Shown: positions 36,190 to 45,812 of the stretch, piece after piece | How positions within the stretch are numbered: position 1 is the first letter of the stretch | Layout: each line of letters begins with the position of its first letter | Source: Sinorhizobium kostiense | GTDB taxonomy: Bacteria; Pseudomonadota; Alphaproteobacteria; Rhizobiales; Rhizobiaceae | Direction: 5' to 3' | Length of the DNA: 64,000 nt | Assembly (NCBI RefSeq): GCF_017874595.1 | Contig: NZ_JAGILA010000001.1 | Coordinates: 1,116,001 to 1,180,000 of the forward strand | Notes under the pieces: generated by a model | The model's database searches: none | Seen by the model: only the letters and a program-made list of their open reading frames with translations | Told to the model about the DNA's origin: nothing | Made by a program: the position numbers and the translations under genes

Positions 36190-37353
36190 ATGCGGATTGC
36201 GCGCGACCAGCAGCTGGATGGATTGCGAGCCATTGCTGTCTCCGCGGTGCTTTACGCGCATTTGTATGCGGCCGACGGGTCCCATTGGGGAGCCCATGTG
36301 GGCGTCAGGCTGTTTTTCGTGCTGAGCGGATTTCTGATCACGCGATTGCTGCTGGAGGCCCGCGACGATCCACAGTTCGAGCGGGCGATGGCGCTGAAAG
36401 CCTTCTATTCCCGTCGGGCGCTGCGTCTCTTTCCGCCCTATTTCGCCGTTCTCTCGGTCGTCTGGTTGGTCGGGTTGGAAAGCTCCGAGAAAGTGCTTGC
36501 CTGGCACGCACTATACCTGTCGAACTTCTGGTACGCGCTTCAGGACGCATGGACACCTTGGGTCCTCGGCCACAGCTGGAGCCTGAGCATCGAGGAGCAG
36601 TTCTACGTCGTCTGGCCACTGATCGTGCTGTTCGCTCCGCGGCGATCGATCGCGAGCATCTGCATCGGCATCATCGTCTGCTCGCTCGCCTATCGCTTTT
36701 ACTGGCCCCTCACTGGAAAGCCCACGCTTGCCCGCGACCTGTTGCCGCTCGCTTCGATGGATGCCTTGGCAGCGGGCGCGTTGTTGGCGGTGCATCGGTC
36801 AAGCGGCGGCACGCTGCCGCGTTGGATGGAGCGCTGTTGGAAGCCGCTGCTGGGCATCTCGCTCCTTCTGGTCTGGGTAAAAGCCGTGCCGACGACTCCG
36901 GTGCTCGAGTGGCTCGCCTGGATCGGCGTCGAGGTGTTCCCGCTCGTGCCGCTGACGCTGCTCGTCGCAACGTGCTCGCGAGGAGTTGGCGGTCATTTCG
37001 GTCGCCTGGCCAAATCCCCGCCTTTGACGGCGCTCGGGCGCATTAGCTATGGCGTCTATCTCTATCACCCCATCGTCCTCGCACTTTTCGTCGAGGCACA
37101 AGCTGTCATTCCGGTCAACGTCTCGGATCAGGGCGCCGGGCGGCTCATGGTGGTCGGCACCGCTACTTTGATCCTCGCCGCGATCTCCTGGACCACATTT
37201 GAAAAACCGCTGAACAGGCTGAAACGCCATTTCCCCTATGCACCGCCGCAAGCCAACAGCGCCAGGGAACCAGCAGCGGCGGAAGGCGTGCGTCCGGTCC
37301 ATCTGACAGCGCCGGTCGAGTGCGGAAGAGCCTTGCAGTATTCGGATAATTGA
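36190..37353 (+). CDS. Acyltransferase family 3 membrane protein
   Basis: A 387-residue integral membrane acyltransferase (OafA/ExoZ type) with about ten membrane segments. Diagnostic blocks are RDQQLDGLRAIAVSAVLY at the N-terminus, RLFFVLSGFLITRLLL, FYSRRALRLFPPYF, LGHSWSLSIEEQFYVVWPL, and ISYGVYLYHPIVL. It transfers an acetyl or other acyl group to a sugar hydroxyl of a surface or secreted glycan. ATG 36190 follows AAGGGGATGTTC. It is first in a four-gene operon with two glycosyltransferases and an ABC exporter, so the acceptor is probably their product. Confidence 0.9.
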   Translation: MRIARDQQLDGLRAIAVSAVLYAHLYAADGSHWGAHVGVRLFFVLSGFLITRLLLEARDDPQFERAMALKAFYSRRALRLFPPYFAVLSVVWLVGLESSEKVLAWHALYLSNFWYALQDAWTPWVLGHSWSLSIEEQFYVVWPLIVLFAPRRSIASICIGIIVCSLAYRFYWPLTGKPTLARDLLPLASMDALAAGALLAVHRSSGGTLPRWMERCWKPLLGISLLLVWVKAVPTTPVLEWLAWIGVEVFPLVPLTLLVATCSRGVGGHFGRLAKSPPLTALGRISYGVYLYHPIVLALFVEAQAVIPVNVSDQGAGRLMVVGTATLILAAISWTTFEKPLNRLKRHFPYAPPQANSAREPAAAEGVRPVHLTAPVECGRALQYSDN

Positions 37354-37358
37354 TCGAT

Positions 37359-38474
37359 ATGAACCAAGCCATGTATACGCCTTTGGTCTCCGTACTGCTG
37401 CCCGTCTATAACGCGGAGGCCTACCTCGACCTGGCACTCGTGAGCATTCTGCGCCAGGACTACAAGCACCTGGAGATCATCGCTATCGATGATGGATCGA
37501 CCGACCGTTCGCTCGAGATCCTCGATCGATATGCTCGATCCGATCGCAGAATTTCCGTTGTCTCGCGGGAAAACCGCGGCCTTATCGCCACGCTGAACCA
37601 AGGGCTGGCGCTTGCCAGCGGCGACCTTGTCGCGCGCATGGATGCAGACGACATTTCTTACCCGACGCGGTTCTCACGCCAATTGGCACTGTTCAAGCAG
37701 GAACCTCAGCTTGCAATGTGCGGTACCGGCGTGGACACCCTGATCGGAAACCGGATTCTTCGGGGCAAGCCAAATCCGATCTACAAGACGGCAAGTCTGC
37801 CCATCTTGTCGATGTTCTTCACGATCTTCATTCACTCGACCGTGGTCTACAACCGCAAAGCAATCCCCGATGAAGTGCTTCGCTATGATCCGGCCTATCC
37901 CCATGCCGAGGATTTCGACCTGTTCCGGCGTATCGCTGACTGCCTCCCAGTGATGATGGTCGACGACGCCCTGATTGCCTATCGGCTCCATGAGGGCAGC
38001 GTCACGAGCAAGCACTTGCATCAGATGCGCCAAACGCATCTGAAGATCGTCGCCGAAAACCTCGAGCGAAAGGGCCTGGTGGTTGACACGAGCGCCTTGG
38101 GCGAGATCGGCCGGTCTGTCTCCAAGGATACGATAGGGCGCTTGGCCGAATTCTTTCTCAGTCTCGAGAAGGAGATCGCGGATCGCCCTGCTATGGACGG
38201 CCGCGCATATGAGGACGGGCTGCTCTGCTTCTTCTATTTCCTCTACCAGCTGATTGCCGATGAAGATCGTCCGGATCTGACGCACGAATTCCTCGTCCGG
38301 ACGGGAAAGTGGGGTCTAATCCGCCGCCGCGAGCGCTACGGCCTGCTGGCCGGCGCCCGCGCACCCTGGTGCAGCCGCATTTCGCTGGCCGCCACACGTA
38401 AGCTTGATGGGGTGGCGCGATACCTGCAGTCGGTGCCGGCAACTACCGTTTTTTCACGATTTGGCTCAGCTTGA
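37359..38474 (+). CDS. Glycosyltransferase family 2
   Basis: A 371-residue GT2 enzyme with the GT-A fold: SVLLPVYNAEAYL, AIDDGSTDRS (nucleotide binding), LVARMDADDISYP (DxD-like metal site) and HAEDFDLFRRI (acceptor/base region). No membrane segment, so cytoplasmic. It adds a sugar from a nucleotide donor to a growing glycan or lipid. It starts 5 bp after the acyltransferase stop; a TTG at 37350 overlapping that stop is an alternative. The next GT2 gene follows after one base. Confidence 0.9.
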   Translation: MNQAMYTPLVSVLLPVYNAEAYLDLALVSILRQDYKHLEIIAIDDGSTDRSLEILDRYARSDRRISVVSRENRGLIATLNQGLALASGDLVARMDADDISYPTRFSRQLALFKQEPQLAMCGTGVDTLIGNRILRGKPNPIYKTASLPILSMFFTIFIHSTVVYNRKAIPDEVLRYDPAYPHAEDFDLFRRIADCLPVMMVDDALIAYRLHEGSVTSKHLHQMRQTHLKIVAENLERKGLVVDTSALGEIGRSVSKDTIGRLAEFFLSLEKEIADRPAMDGRAYEDGLLCFFYFLYQLIADEDRPDLTHEFLVRTGKWGLIRRRERYGLLAGARAPWCSRISLAATRKLDGVARYLQSVPATTVFSRFGSA

Positions 38475-38475
38475 G

Positions 38476-39507
38476 ATGGCGCTCGTAACTCCCGTGACCG
38501 AAAAACAGGAGTCCGAAGCAGCAGGCCCCGCTTCCGCGGCCTCAGGTGGCGCGCGACCGTTCGCCAGCTTCATTGTTTGCACGCGCGACCGGGTGAAGTT
38601 GCTTGTCGCCTGCATCCGATCGATCGAGACAACGTGCCTCGCCCACCCTGCCATCGCAAGCGAACTCATCGTGGTCGACAACGGTTCGACCGACGGCACA
38701 CATGCGGAACTCCGACGTATCGCTGCCGCCTCGAAGGTGCCGATGACGCTGGTTCCTGAGCCGCGCCAGGGGCTGGCCGTCGCGCGCAACACCGGAATGG
38801 AGCGGGCGAGGGGACGGATCTTCGTTTTCATTGATGACGACTGCGTAGTCGACCGCGCCTATCTCGGCGATCTCAAACGGCACTATCAGAGCGGCGATGG
38901 CGTCATCCGCGGCGGTCGCGTCGAACTCGGCAATCCCAACGATCTGCCATTTACGATCAAACGGTCGAAGGCCGCTGCCCGGCTGACCCCGGATGTCCAT
39001 CCGGGCGGTTTCGTACTCGGTTGCAACATGACGATGGACCGGGAGGTGGCGCTGCGCGTAGGCTGTTTCGACGAGCGTTTCGGCGTCGGCGCGCCGCTGT
39101 GCTCCGCAGAGGACACCGAGTATCTGGTGAGGGCCTACGCGCTCGGGATCCCGGTCGAATACGTTCCCGACATGACGGTCTTCCATCATCACGGCCGAAG
39201 GGCGCGTGCTGCCATCGAGAAACTTCACCGCAGCTACAGCTTGGGCAACGGCGCGCTTTGCCTGAAGCACCTCGTCAAGGCCCCGTGGCTCGTCAAACAT
39301 TTCCTCTGGACGGTGCGATCGGCTTGCCTCGAGAGCTTTGGCGGCGCAAGGTTCGACCCGGCCTTGCAGCTTTCGCATTGGCCTGTCGTGGCAATGAACC
39401 TCCTCGGCGCTGCAAGGTTCTTGTGCCTTTTTATCGTCGGCCGCGCTGCGCCGACCGCGCTGCAGCCGATGAGTGAGGTGGCGCCGAAGCAGGAGCGAGG
39501 TCCGTGA
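38476..39507 (+). CDS. Glycosyltransferase family 2
   Basis: A 343-residue GT2 protein with FIVCTRDRVKLLVACIRSIE, VVDNGSTDGTH, VFIDDDCVVD (DxD), and SAEDTEYLVRAYALG. A hydrophobic C-terminal stretch (LLGAARFLCLFIVG) may touch the membrane. ATG 38476 follows the previous stop by one base, and its own stop overlaps the ABC exporter start (TGATG). It is probably the second transferase in assembly of the glycan exported by the next gene. Confidence 0.88.
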   Translation: MALVTPVTEKQESEAAGPASAASGGARPFASFIVCTRDRVKLLVACIRSIETTCLAHPAIASELIVVDNGSTDGTHAELRRIAAASKVPMTLVPEPRQGLAVARNTGMERARGRIFVFIDDDCVVDRAYLGDLKRHYQSGDGVIRGGRVELGNPNDLPFTIKRSKAAARLTPDVHPGGFVLGCNMTMDREVALRVGCFDERFGVGAPLCSAEDTEYLVRAYALGIPVEYVPDMTVFHHHGRRARAAIEKLHRSYSLGNGALCLKHLVKAPWLVKHFLWTVRSACLESFGGARFDPALQLSHWPVVAMNLLGAARFLCLFIVGRAAPTALQPMSEVAPKQERGP

Positions 39508-41300
39508 TGTTGCGACTGCTGGTACCCGGCTTGCAGGTTCTGCGCGATGCGCTGGGCGGACAGTTGCGTCTGCTGCCGCTGGTCGTGCTCCTGGGTCTTG
39601 CCAGTGCGGCGCTTGAAGGCGCCGGTATCGGTCTCATCATCCCTATGCTGGGAATTATAGCTGGGGGAGGCGACCCTGCCGGGTTGAGCGGGATTTCGGG
39701 CTATTTTCAGCAGGTCGGCGCAGGACTTGAGGACGGTGAAAGGCTGCTCGCCATCGCAGCGGCTGTACTGGCCCTGATCATGCTGAAGAACGTGCTCGTC
39801 TTTGCGAACGCGGTGCTGACGACATTTATATACGGAAAGGCCAGCCACTCCATTCGCAGTGCACTCTCGGATCAGTTACTCCGGATCGGCTATCCTTTTT
39901 TCCTTCAGGAGAATCCCGGCCGTCTACTCAACATCATTTCCAATGAATCCTGGCGCGCCTCCGACGCAATTCAGACCACGGTTGCGGCGATCGTGCACGC
40001 GTCGGCAGCGGTGATCCTGCTCGCCTTCCTGTTGCTCTTGTCCTGGGAGATGACGCTTTTCGTGACGCTCGGCCTAATTCTGGTCCAGGTAGCGCACGCC
40101 GCCATCTCGGCCACGCTCAAGGAACCGAGTCGCAATGTGACCTCCTACAACAGCGAACTTGCCGCCCGGATGCTGCATCTCGTGCATGCCGGACGGCTGA
40201 TCCGGGTCTTCGGCCAGGAAAACCGCGAAAAGGCCGCTTTCGACCGTGCGTCCGATGCCGTGCGTCGGGCCGGTTTCGTCCTGCAGACCCGTCAGGGCGC
40301 CCTGCCTCCATTGACCGAAGTGCTCCATGCGGCGCTGTTCCTGGCCGCGGTCGTGAGCGCCTGGTCCCTTGGCGTGAGTTTTCCAGTCATCGTCGCTTTC
40401 GTCGTCCTCCTCTACCGGCTGCAGCCGCATGTACGGGCGCTGCAAATGTCGTGGAGCCAGATTCAGGGATGGAGCGGAGCGCTCGAAGAGGTGCGGTGGC
40501 TGCTGGATTCGTCTGACAAGGCGAAGCCGCCATCCGGCAGCCTGCCGGCCAAGGGGCTCCATCAGCGCATCGAATTTGACCGGGTGAGCTTTCAGTACCC
40601 CGCGTCCGGCGGACGCTCGATCGTACTGCGTTCGGCGAGCTTCGAGATCCGCAGCGGTTGCTCGACGGCAATCATTGGCCGATCGGGCGCCGGCAAGACC
40701 ACGGTGGTCAATCTCCTGTGCCGGTTCGTCGAACCCGACGGCGGACGGATTCTGATCGACGGGGTGCCGCTATGCGATATCGACCCCGTGGGATGGCGGC
40801 GCCAGATCGCCCTTGCCAGCCAGGACCTGGAACTGGTCGATGGCAGCATTCTTGAAAACATCACCTATGGCCAACATGCGAGCTTTGCGGAGGTCGAGCG
40901 GGCAGCGAAGCTTGCGGAGGCGCACAGCTTCGTAGAGCAGATGCCTGACGGCTATAACACGATAGTCGGTTACAGGGGGGCAAGCCTCTCGGCCGGGCAG
41001 CGTCAACGCATCGCCCTTGCGAGGGCGCTGGTGCGCGACCCCGCCGTGCTGATCCTCGACGAGGCCACGAACGCTGTCGATGGCTTGTCCGAGGCAGCCA
41101 TCGTGGAGACCTTGAAACTGCGCGCCGGACGGCGCACGACGATTGTCATCAGCCATCATCGCAGCACGATTTCCTTCTGCGACGACATTGTCGTCCTCGG
41201 CAGCGGGCGCGTGAAAAGCCAGGCGCCGCTTGCGACGGTGTCCTCACTCAGCATGGACCAGCTCTACGAACACGAAACGCCGAAGGAGCGTCAGCAATAG
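39507..41300 (+). CDS. ABC exporter, fused membrane and ATPase domains
   Basis: A 597-residue half-transporter of the MsbA/lipid-glycan exporter type. Residues ~20-305 hold six membrane helices; the nucleotide domain has Walker [12 protein letters not shown] near residue 390, signature LSAGQRQRIALARAL, Walker B AVLILDEATN, and H-loop VISHH. As a dimer it should flip or export the lipid-linked or free glycan built by the upstream genes. AGGAGCGAGG precedes ATG 39507, which overlaps the previous stop; GTG 39504 is an alternative. Confidence 0.9.
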   Translation: MLRLLVPGLQVLRDALGGQLRLLPLVVLLGLASAALEGAGIGLIIPMLGIIAGGGDPAGLSGISGYFQQVGAGLEDGERLLAIAAAVLALIMLKNVLVFANAVLTTFIYGKASHSIRSALSDQLLRIGYPFFLQENPGRLLNIISNESWRASDAIQTTVAAIVHASAAVILLAFLLLLSWEMTLFVTLGLILVQVAHAAISATLKEPSRNVTSYNSELAARMLHLVHAGRLIRVFGQENREKAAFDRASDAVRRAGFVLQTRQGALPPLTEVLHAALFLAAVVSAWSLGVSFPVIVAFVVLLYRLQPHVRALQMSWSQIQGWSGALEEVRWLLDSSDKAKPPSGSLPAKGLHQRIEFDRVSFQYPASGGRSIVLRSASFEIRSGCSTAIIGRSGAGKTTVVNLLCRFVEPDGGRILIDGVPLCDIDPVGWRRQIALASQDLELVDGSILENITYGQHASFAEVERAAKLAEAHSFVEQMPDGYNTIVGYRGASLSAGQRQRIALARALVRDPAVLILDEATNAVDGLSEAAIVETLKLRAGRRTTIVISHHRSTISFCDDIVVLGSGRVKSQAPLATVSSLSMDQLYEHETPKERQQ

Positions 41301-41352
41301 CTGCCGGCGCACGCTCTCTTTGGAGCGGCATCACCTATCTTGAAATTGCGGC

Positions 41353-41455
41353 TTATAGCGCCGTGCGCCGGTTAGGACGCACAAAGAAGCTACAAGTTTT
41401 TCTTCTACGCATCACGCTTTCGAAAATCGGGTTCGATTTTCGGGCCGATGCGCTA
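41353..41455. repeat. RIME-like composite element overlapping the fba stop
   Basis: The left part TATAGCGCCGTGCG...GGACGCACAAAG resembles a degraded copy of the 33336 RIME. The right part has CGAAAATCG/CGATTTTCG arms (~41420-41442) and ends CGGGCCGATGCGCTAG, the same edge as at 29776. The CTA at 41453-41455 is the complement of the fba TAG stop. The hairpin may terminate transcription from both converging genes. Confidence 0.6.
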
Positions 41456-42496
41456 GGCCAACGCATAGCGCTTGGCCATTTCGGGCAACCGCAGCACGCG
41501 GATCTTCGAGGCCTGACCGGCCGTGCGGAATGCTTCGAACCGCTCCTTGCAGACCTCCGTCATATGCGCGATCGCCGGCTTCAGGTAGTTGCGCGGATCG
41601 AAATTGTCCGGGTGTTCCAGGTGATGCTTGCGGATCTCGCCGGTGAAGGCGAGGCGAAGGTCGGTGTCGATATTGACCTTGCGAACGCCGAGCGGGATGG
41701 CCTTCTGGATTTCCGCCACCGGAACGCCCCAGGTCTTCTTCATCTTGCCGCCATAGGCATTGAACAGTTCCTGGAGATCGGCCGGCACGGAGGACGAACC
41801 GTGCATGACGAGGTGCGTGTTCGGCAGCCTCCTGTTGATCTTGGCGATCGTCTCGATCGACAGGATGTCGCCGTCCGGCTCGCGCGTGAATTTATAAGCG
41901 CCATGGCTCGTGCCGATCGCCACCGCCAGCGCATCGACGCCGGTCTTGGAGACGAAATCGAGCGCCTGATCGGGATCCGTCAGCAATTCCTCGCGGGACA
42001 ACTTGCCTTCGAAGCCGTGACCGTCCTCCTTGTCGCCGGCACCCGTTTCGAGATTGCCGAGGCAGCCGAGCTCACCTTCGACGGAAACTCCCGCCGCATG
42101 GGCGATCTTCACCACCTCGGCGGTGACCGCCACATTGTATTCATAGCTCGCCACCGTCTTGCCGTCCTTTTCGAGCGAGCCATCCATCATCACCGAGGTG
42201 AAGCCATTGGTGATCGCCGAAATGCAGGTCGACGGCTGGTCGCCATGGTCGAGATGAAGACAGATCGGGATGTGGGGGTATTCTTCGGCTGCGCCCAAAA
42301 TCAGGTGGCGCAGGAAGGCGTCGCCCGCATAGGCGCGCGCCCCGCGGCTTGCCTGGAGGATCACCGGAGAGTCGGTCGCGTCGGCGGCGCGCATGACTGC
42401 CTGTATGTATTCGAGATTGTTCACATTGAAGGCAGGCAGCGCGTAATTGTTTTCCGCTGCATGGTCGAGCAGTTGCCGCAACGTGATCAATGCCAT
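41453..42496 (-). CDS. fba: Class II fructose-bisphosphate aldolase
   Basis: A 347-residue zinc aldolase of the Calvin-cycle/CbbA subgroup: [18 protein letters not shown], the zinc His pair in CLHLDHGD near residues 80-85, [12 protein letters not shown] with a catalytic Glu, [19 protein letters not shown] and [11 protein letters not shown]. It cleaves fructose 1,6-bisphosphate, and often sedoheptulose 1,7-bisphosphate, to triose phosphates. GGGAG precedes ATG 42496. It stands alone here, convergent with the ABC exporter; no rubisco genes are in the window. Confidence 0.95.
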   Translation of the reverse strand: MALITLRQLLDHAAENNYALPAFNVNNLEYIQAVMRAADATDSPVILQASRGARAYAGDAFLRHLILGAAEEYPHIPICLHLDHGDQPSTCISAITNGFTSVMMDGSLEKDGKTVASYEYNVAVTAEVVKIAHAAGVSVEGELGCLGNLETGAGDKEDGHGFEGKLSREELLTDPDQALDFVSKTGVDALAVAIGTSHGAYKFTREPDGDILSIETIAKINRRLPNTHLVMHGSSSVPADLQELFNAYGGKMKKTWGVPVAEIQKAIPLGVRKVNIDTDLRLAFTGEIRKHHLEHPDNFDPRNYLKPAIAHMTEVCKERFEAFRTAGQASKIRVLRLPEMAKRYALA

Positions 42497-43238
42497 TCGA
42501 AATCTCCCTGGTGCTGATGCGCCCACTCCAGGCGCCACGAAATGTGCGGGCGAGACCGCAGAAGCGTGTATGGCCTGGCTCGCCGGTCCATTCGAGGGAG
42601 GGCTTCAGCCCCACTTCGGTTCCCAACCGACGTTCCGTCCAAAGTCAAGGGGCACAATAATTGATGCCGATCGTTTGGCAACCGGGGCGGGGAGGCGACA
42701 GCTCAATTGATGGACGTGCGTCAGCGGAATTTGCTGTGGATTGGGAACGCCTCCGCCCGAATGCGCGATGTTCGCTTTCTGGTTGGTGTTGGCGGACCGG
42801 CGAAGCGGGCGCAGGTGAGAGGCTCATTTAGCCCGCAGGGCGCGGCGCTGCCTTCTCGCGACCAAGACCCGATGGGCGGCCTTGAAAGATCCATCCGCAA
42901 CAAGATTGCGAATGAGCAGCCAAAACTTCCCGCATATTACGTAAAGTGCTCCACCGGGACATGGAATTTGCGTGACCTTCGTGCAGCCCTGCGACAGCGG
43001 CAATCGTTTCGACCTCCCGCGCATCTAAAACGTTGCAGTTGGCGGTGCTCGGCGCATAATTCCTTACCGGCACCTGGTCGAAAGGCGGGCAGAATTTCGC
43101 CGTGGAAAGGCGCAACCTATGCGATAATCAGGACCTCATCATGTAAGACAGGATGCAGGAATCGCCTTGCCTTTTGCGCGAAATTGCACTTCTCTCCTGC
43201 GATCAACCACATTCAAAACGAGGGGAAGGAGAAGAAAA
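42497..43238. other. Long intergenic region between fba and the oligopeptide operon
   Basis: 742 bp, the largest gap in the window. Frames open here have poor codon use and no homology pattern, so none is called. It must contain the divergent promoters of fba and oppA. AGGGGAAGGAGA at 43221-43232 is the oppA ribosome site. A structured leader or small RNA is possible but nothing specific was recognised. Confidence 0.4.
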
Positions 43239-44837
43239 ATGGCTTCACTGAAACTCAAGCTCAGCGCCGCTGCGCTCATCGGCTCGCTACTTATCGGCGT
43301 AAGCCCGGCGCTCGCCGAGGCCGTCCTGCATCGCGGCAATGCCGGCGAGCCGCAGACCCTCGACCAAGCGCACACCTCGATCAATATCGAAGAATTCATC
43401 CTCAAGGATCTTTATGAGGGCCTGACCATTTACGACGCCGCCGGCAAGATCGTCCCCGGTGCCGCCGAGACCTGGGATCTGTCGGATGACGGTATCGTCT
43501 ACACCTTCAAGCTGCGCGCCGATGCCAAGTGGTCCGACGGCTCGCCGGTGACGGCCGAGGATTTCGCCTTCTCGTTCCGTCGTGTCGAGGATCCGAAGAC
43601 CGCGGCGGAATATGCCAACATCCTTTTCCCGATCAAGAACGCGGAAAAGGTCAACAAGGGCGAGCTGCCGGTCGACCAGCTCGGCGTGAAGGCGGTGGAC
43701 GAGAAAACGCTTGAAATCACCCTCGAACGCCCGACCCCGTTCTTCCTCGAACTGCTTGCACACCAGACCGCGCTTCCCGTCAGCAAGGCGAGCGTCGAGA
43801 AGAATAGCGCTGATTTCGTCAAGCCCGGCGTCATGGTCTCGAACGGTGCCTTCCGCCTGACCGCGCATGTTCCGAACGACAGTCTGACGGTCGAGAAGAA
43901 CACGCATTATTGGGACGCCGCCAACGTCAAGCTCGACAAGGTGATCTTCTATCCCATCGACGACCAGGCGGCCTCTGTCCGCCGCTTCGAGGCGAAGGAG
44001 ATGGACCTTGTCTACAATTTCTCCGCCGACCAGATCGACCGGCTGCGCAAGTCCTATGGCGATCAGGTCCATGTCTCGCCGACGCTTGCGACCTACTACT
44101 ACGCCTTCGACACCCGGCAGGAGCCTTATAGCGACGTGCGCGTTCGCCGGGCGCTCTCGATGGCGGTCGACCGCGATTTTCTCGCGAATGAGATCTATAG
44201 CGGTTCGCAGGTTCCGGCTTACTCCATGGTGCCGCCAGGCATCGAGAGCTATGGCGAACCGTCCAAGGCGGATTTCGCAGATACGTCCCAGCTCGACCGT
44301 GAGGACAAGGCAATCGAGCTGATGAAGGAAGCCGGCTACGGCGAGGGCGGCAAGCCGCTGAACATCGAAATTCGCTACAATACCAACCCGAACCACGAAC
44401 GGGTTGCAACGGCCGTCGCCGACATGTGGAAGAACACCTTCGGCGCCAAGGTTTCGCTGGTCAATCTCGATGTTTCGTCGCACTACGCCTATCTGCAGGA
44501 AGGTGGCAAGTTCAACGTCGCCCGCGCCGGCTGGGTCGCCGACTATGCGGACGCCGAGAACTTCCTGGCGCTGAGCGTCAGCACGAACAAGACGTTCAAT
44601 TATGGACACTTCGAAAACGCCGAATACGACGCCTTGATGAAGAAGTCCTATGAGGAGCAGGATCCGGCGGCACGCTCGAAGGTCCTGCACGAAGCCGAAG
44701 CACTCCTGATGAAGGAGCAGCCGATCGCGCCGCTTCTGACCCAGGCCGATCTCTGGCTCGTCTCGGAACGCGTAAAGGGCTGGCAGGACAATTCGCCGAA
44801 CCAGCATCTGAGCCGGTTCCTGAGCGTCGCCGAGTAA
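43239..44837 (+). CDS. oppA: Oligopeptide ABC transporter substrate-binding protein
   Basis: A 532-residue periplasmic protein of SBP family 5. A Sec signal peptide (AAALIGSLLIGVSPALA, cleaved near residue 27) precedes GEPQTLDQAHTSINIEEF, LYEGLTIYD, WSDGSPVTAEDFAFSFRR and RRALSMAVDRDFLAN, all close to E. coli OppA. It binds oligopeptides or related ligands and delivers them to OppBC. ATG 43239 follows AGGGGAAGGAG. A strong hairpin after its stop probably keeps its mRNA more abundant than the downstream genes. Confidence 0.92.
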   Translation: MASLKLKLSAAALIGSLLIGVSPALAEAVLHRGNAGEPQTLDQAHTSINIEEFILKDLYEGLTIYDAAGKIVPGAAETWDLSDDGIVYTFKLRADAKWSDGSPVTAEDFAFSFRRVEDPKTAAEYANILFPIKNAEKVNKGELPVDQLGVKAVDEKTLEITLERPTPFFLELLAHQTALPVSKASVEKNSADFVKPGVMVSNGAFRLTAHVPNDSLTVEKNTHYWDAANVKLDKVIFYPIDDQAASVRRFEAKEMDLVYNFSADQIDRLRKSYGDQVHVSPTLATYYYAFDTRQEPYSDVRVRRALSMAVDRDFLANEIYSGSQVPAYSMVPPGIESYGEPSKADFADTSQLDREDKAIELMKEAGYGEGGKPLNIEIRYNTNPNHERVATAVADMWKNTFGAKVSLVNLDVSSHYAYLQEGGKFNVARAGWVADYADAENFLALSVSTNKTFNYGHFENAEYDALMKKSYEEQDPAARSKVLHEAEALLMKEQPIAPLLTQADLWLVSERVKGWQDNSPNQHLSRFLSVAE

Positions 44838-44843
44838 AGAGCT

Positions 44844-44876
44844 GAAGCGACGCGCGGGCGGCCCGCGCGTCGCTTC
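44844..44876 (+). promoter_or_regulatory. Intercistronic hairpin between oppA and oppB
   Basis: Perfect 15-bp arms (44844-44858 and 44862-44876) with a CGG loop, six bases after the oppA stop. No U-run follows. Such hairpins after binding-protein genes typically stabilise the upstream message or attenuate downstream transcription. Its 3' arm runs close to the oppB ribosome site CCGGAG. Confidence 0.8.
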
Positions 44877-44888
44877 CGGAGCACGTCC

Positions 44889-45812
44889 ATGATTGCCTTC
44901 ATCCTTCGCCGGCTGGCGAGTGCGGTGCCGACACTGTTCATCGTCGTCACCATATCCTTCTTTCTAATGCGGTTTGCGCCCGGCGGCCCCTTCAATCTCG
45001 AGCGTCCTCTTCCTCCCGCCACGATGGAGAACCTGATGAGGACCTATCACCTCGATCAGCCGCTGTGGCGTCAATACATGACCTATCTCGGCAATGCCGT
45101 GACCGGAGACTTCGGTCCGAGCTACATCTATCACGACAACAATGTCGCGCAGTTGATCGGAAAGGGCCTGCCCTATTCGATGGAGCTCGGTTTCTACGCT
45201 CTGCTGCTCGCCGTGATCGGCGGCGTCATCGCCGGTACCGTCGCCGCGCTCAAGCAGAACAGTCTTATCGATTTCGCGGTCATGTCGGTATCGACGATCG
45301 GCGTGACGGTCCCGAACTTCGTCGTCGGCCCGGTGCTGACGCTCATCTTCGCCATCATGCTGTCATGGCTGCCGGCCGGCGGCTGGGGCGACGGTTCCTT
45401 CCGCTTCCTGATCCTGCCGATCATCGCGCTCGCCCTGCCGCAGCTTGCGGTGTTCGCGAGGCTCACCCGTGGCTCGATGATCGAGGCGCTCAACACGGAC
45501 CATATTCGAACGGCCAAGGCCTATGGCCTGCCCGTGCGCAGCGTCGTTATCACCCACGCGATGCGCGGCGCCCTGTTGCCGGTCGTTTCCTATCTCGCGC
45601 CCTGCGCCGCGGCCCTTCTCACCGGCTCCGCGGTGGTGGAAACGATCTTCACCATTCCCGGCGTGGGGCGATACTTCGTTCTTGGGGCGATCAACCGCGA
45701 CTATACGCTGGTGATGGGCACCGTGATCCTCGTCGCCATCTTCGTTATCGTCTTCAATCTTGTGGTCGACATCCTCTACGGTCTGCTCGATCCGAGGGTT
45801 CGCCATGACTGA
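44889..45812 (+). CDS. oppB: Oligopeptide ABC transporter permease OppB
   Basis: A 307-residue permease with six membrane segments: ILRRLASAVPTLFIVVTISF first, FAPGGPF, and the cytoplasmic coupling loop ARLTRGSMIEALNTDHIRTA near residue 205, typical of OppB/DppB. Terminal GVGRYFVLGAINRDYTLVMG is conserved. It forms the inner-membrane channel with OppC. Its stop overlaps the oppC start by 8 bp. Confidence 0.94.
   Translation: MIAFILRRLASAVPTLFIVVTISFFLMRFAPGGPFNLERPLPPATMENLMRTYHLDQPLWRQYMTYLGNAVTGDFGPSYIYHDNNVAQLIGKGLPYSMELGFYALLLAVIGGVIAGTVAALKQNSLIDFAVMSVSTIGVTVPNFVVGPVLTLIFAIMLSWLPAGGWGDGSFRFLILPIIALALPQLAVFARLTRGSMIEALNTDHIRTAKAYGLPVRSVVITHAMRGALLPVVSYLAPCAAALLTGSAVVETIFTIPGVGRYFVLGAINRDYTLVMGTVILVAIFVIVFNLVVDILYGLLDPRVRHD

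Noticed and set aside
42707-43417. Long open frame across the fba-oppA gap
   Set aside because: It overlaps the oppA signal peptide in another frame, is rich in Arg/Ser from out-of-frame reading, and shows no domain pattern.
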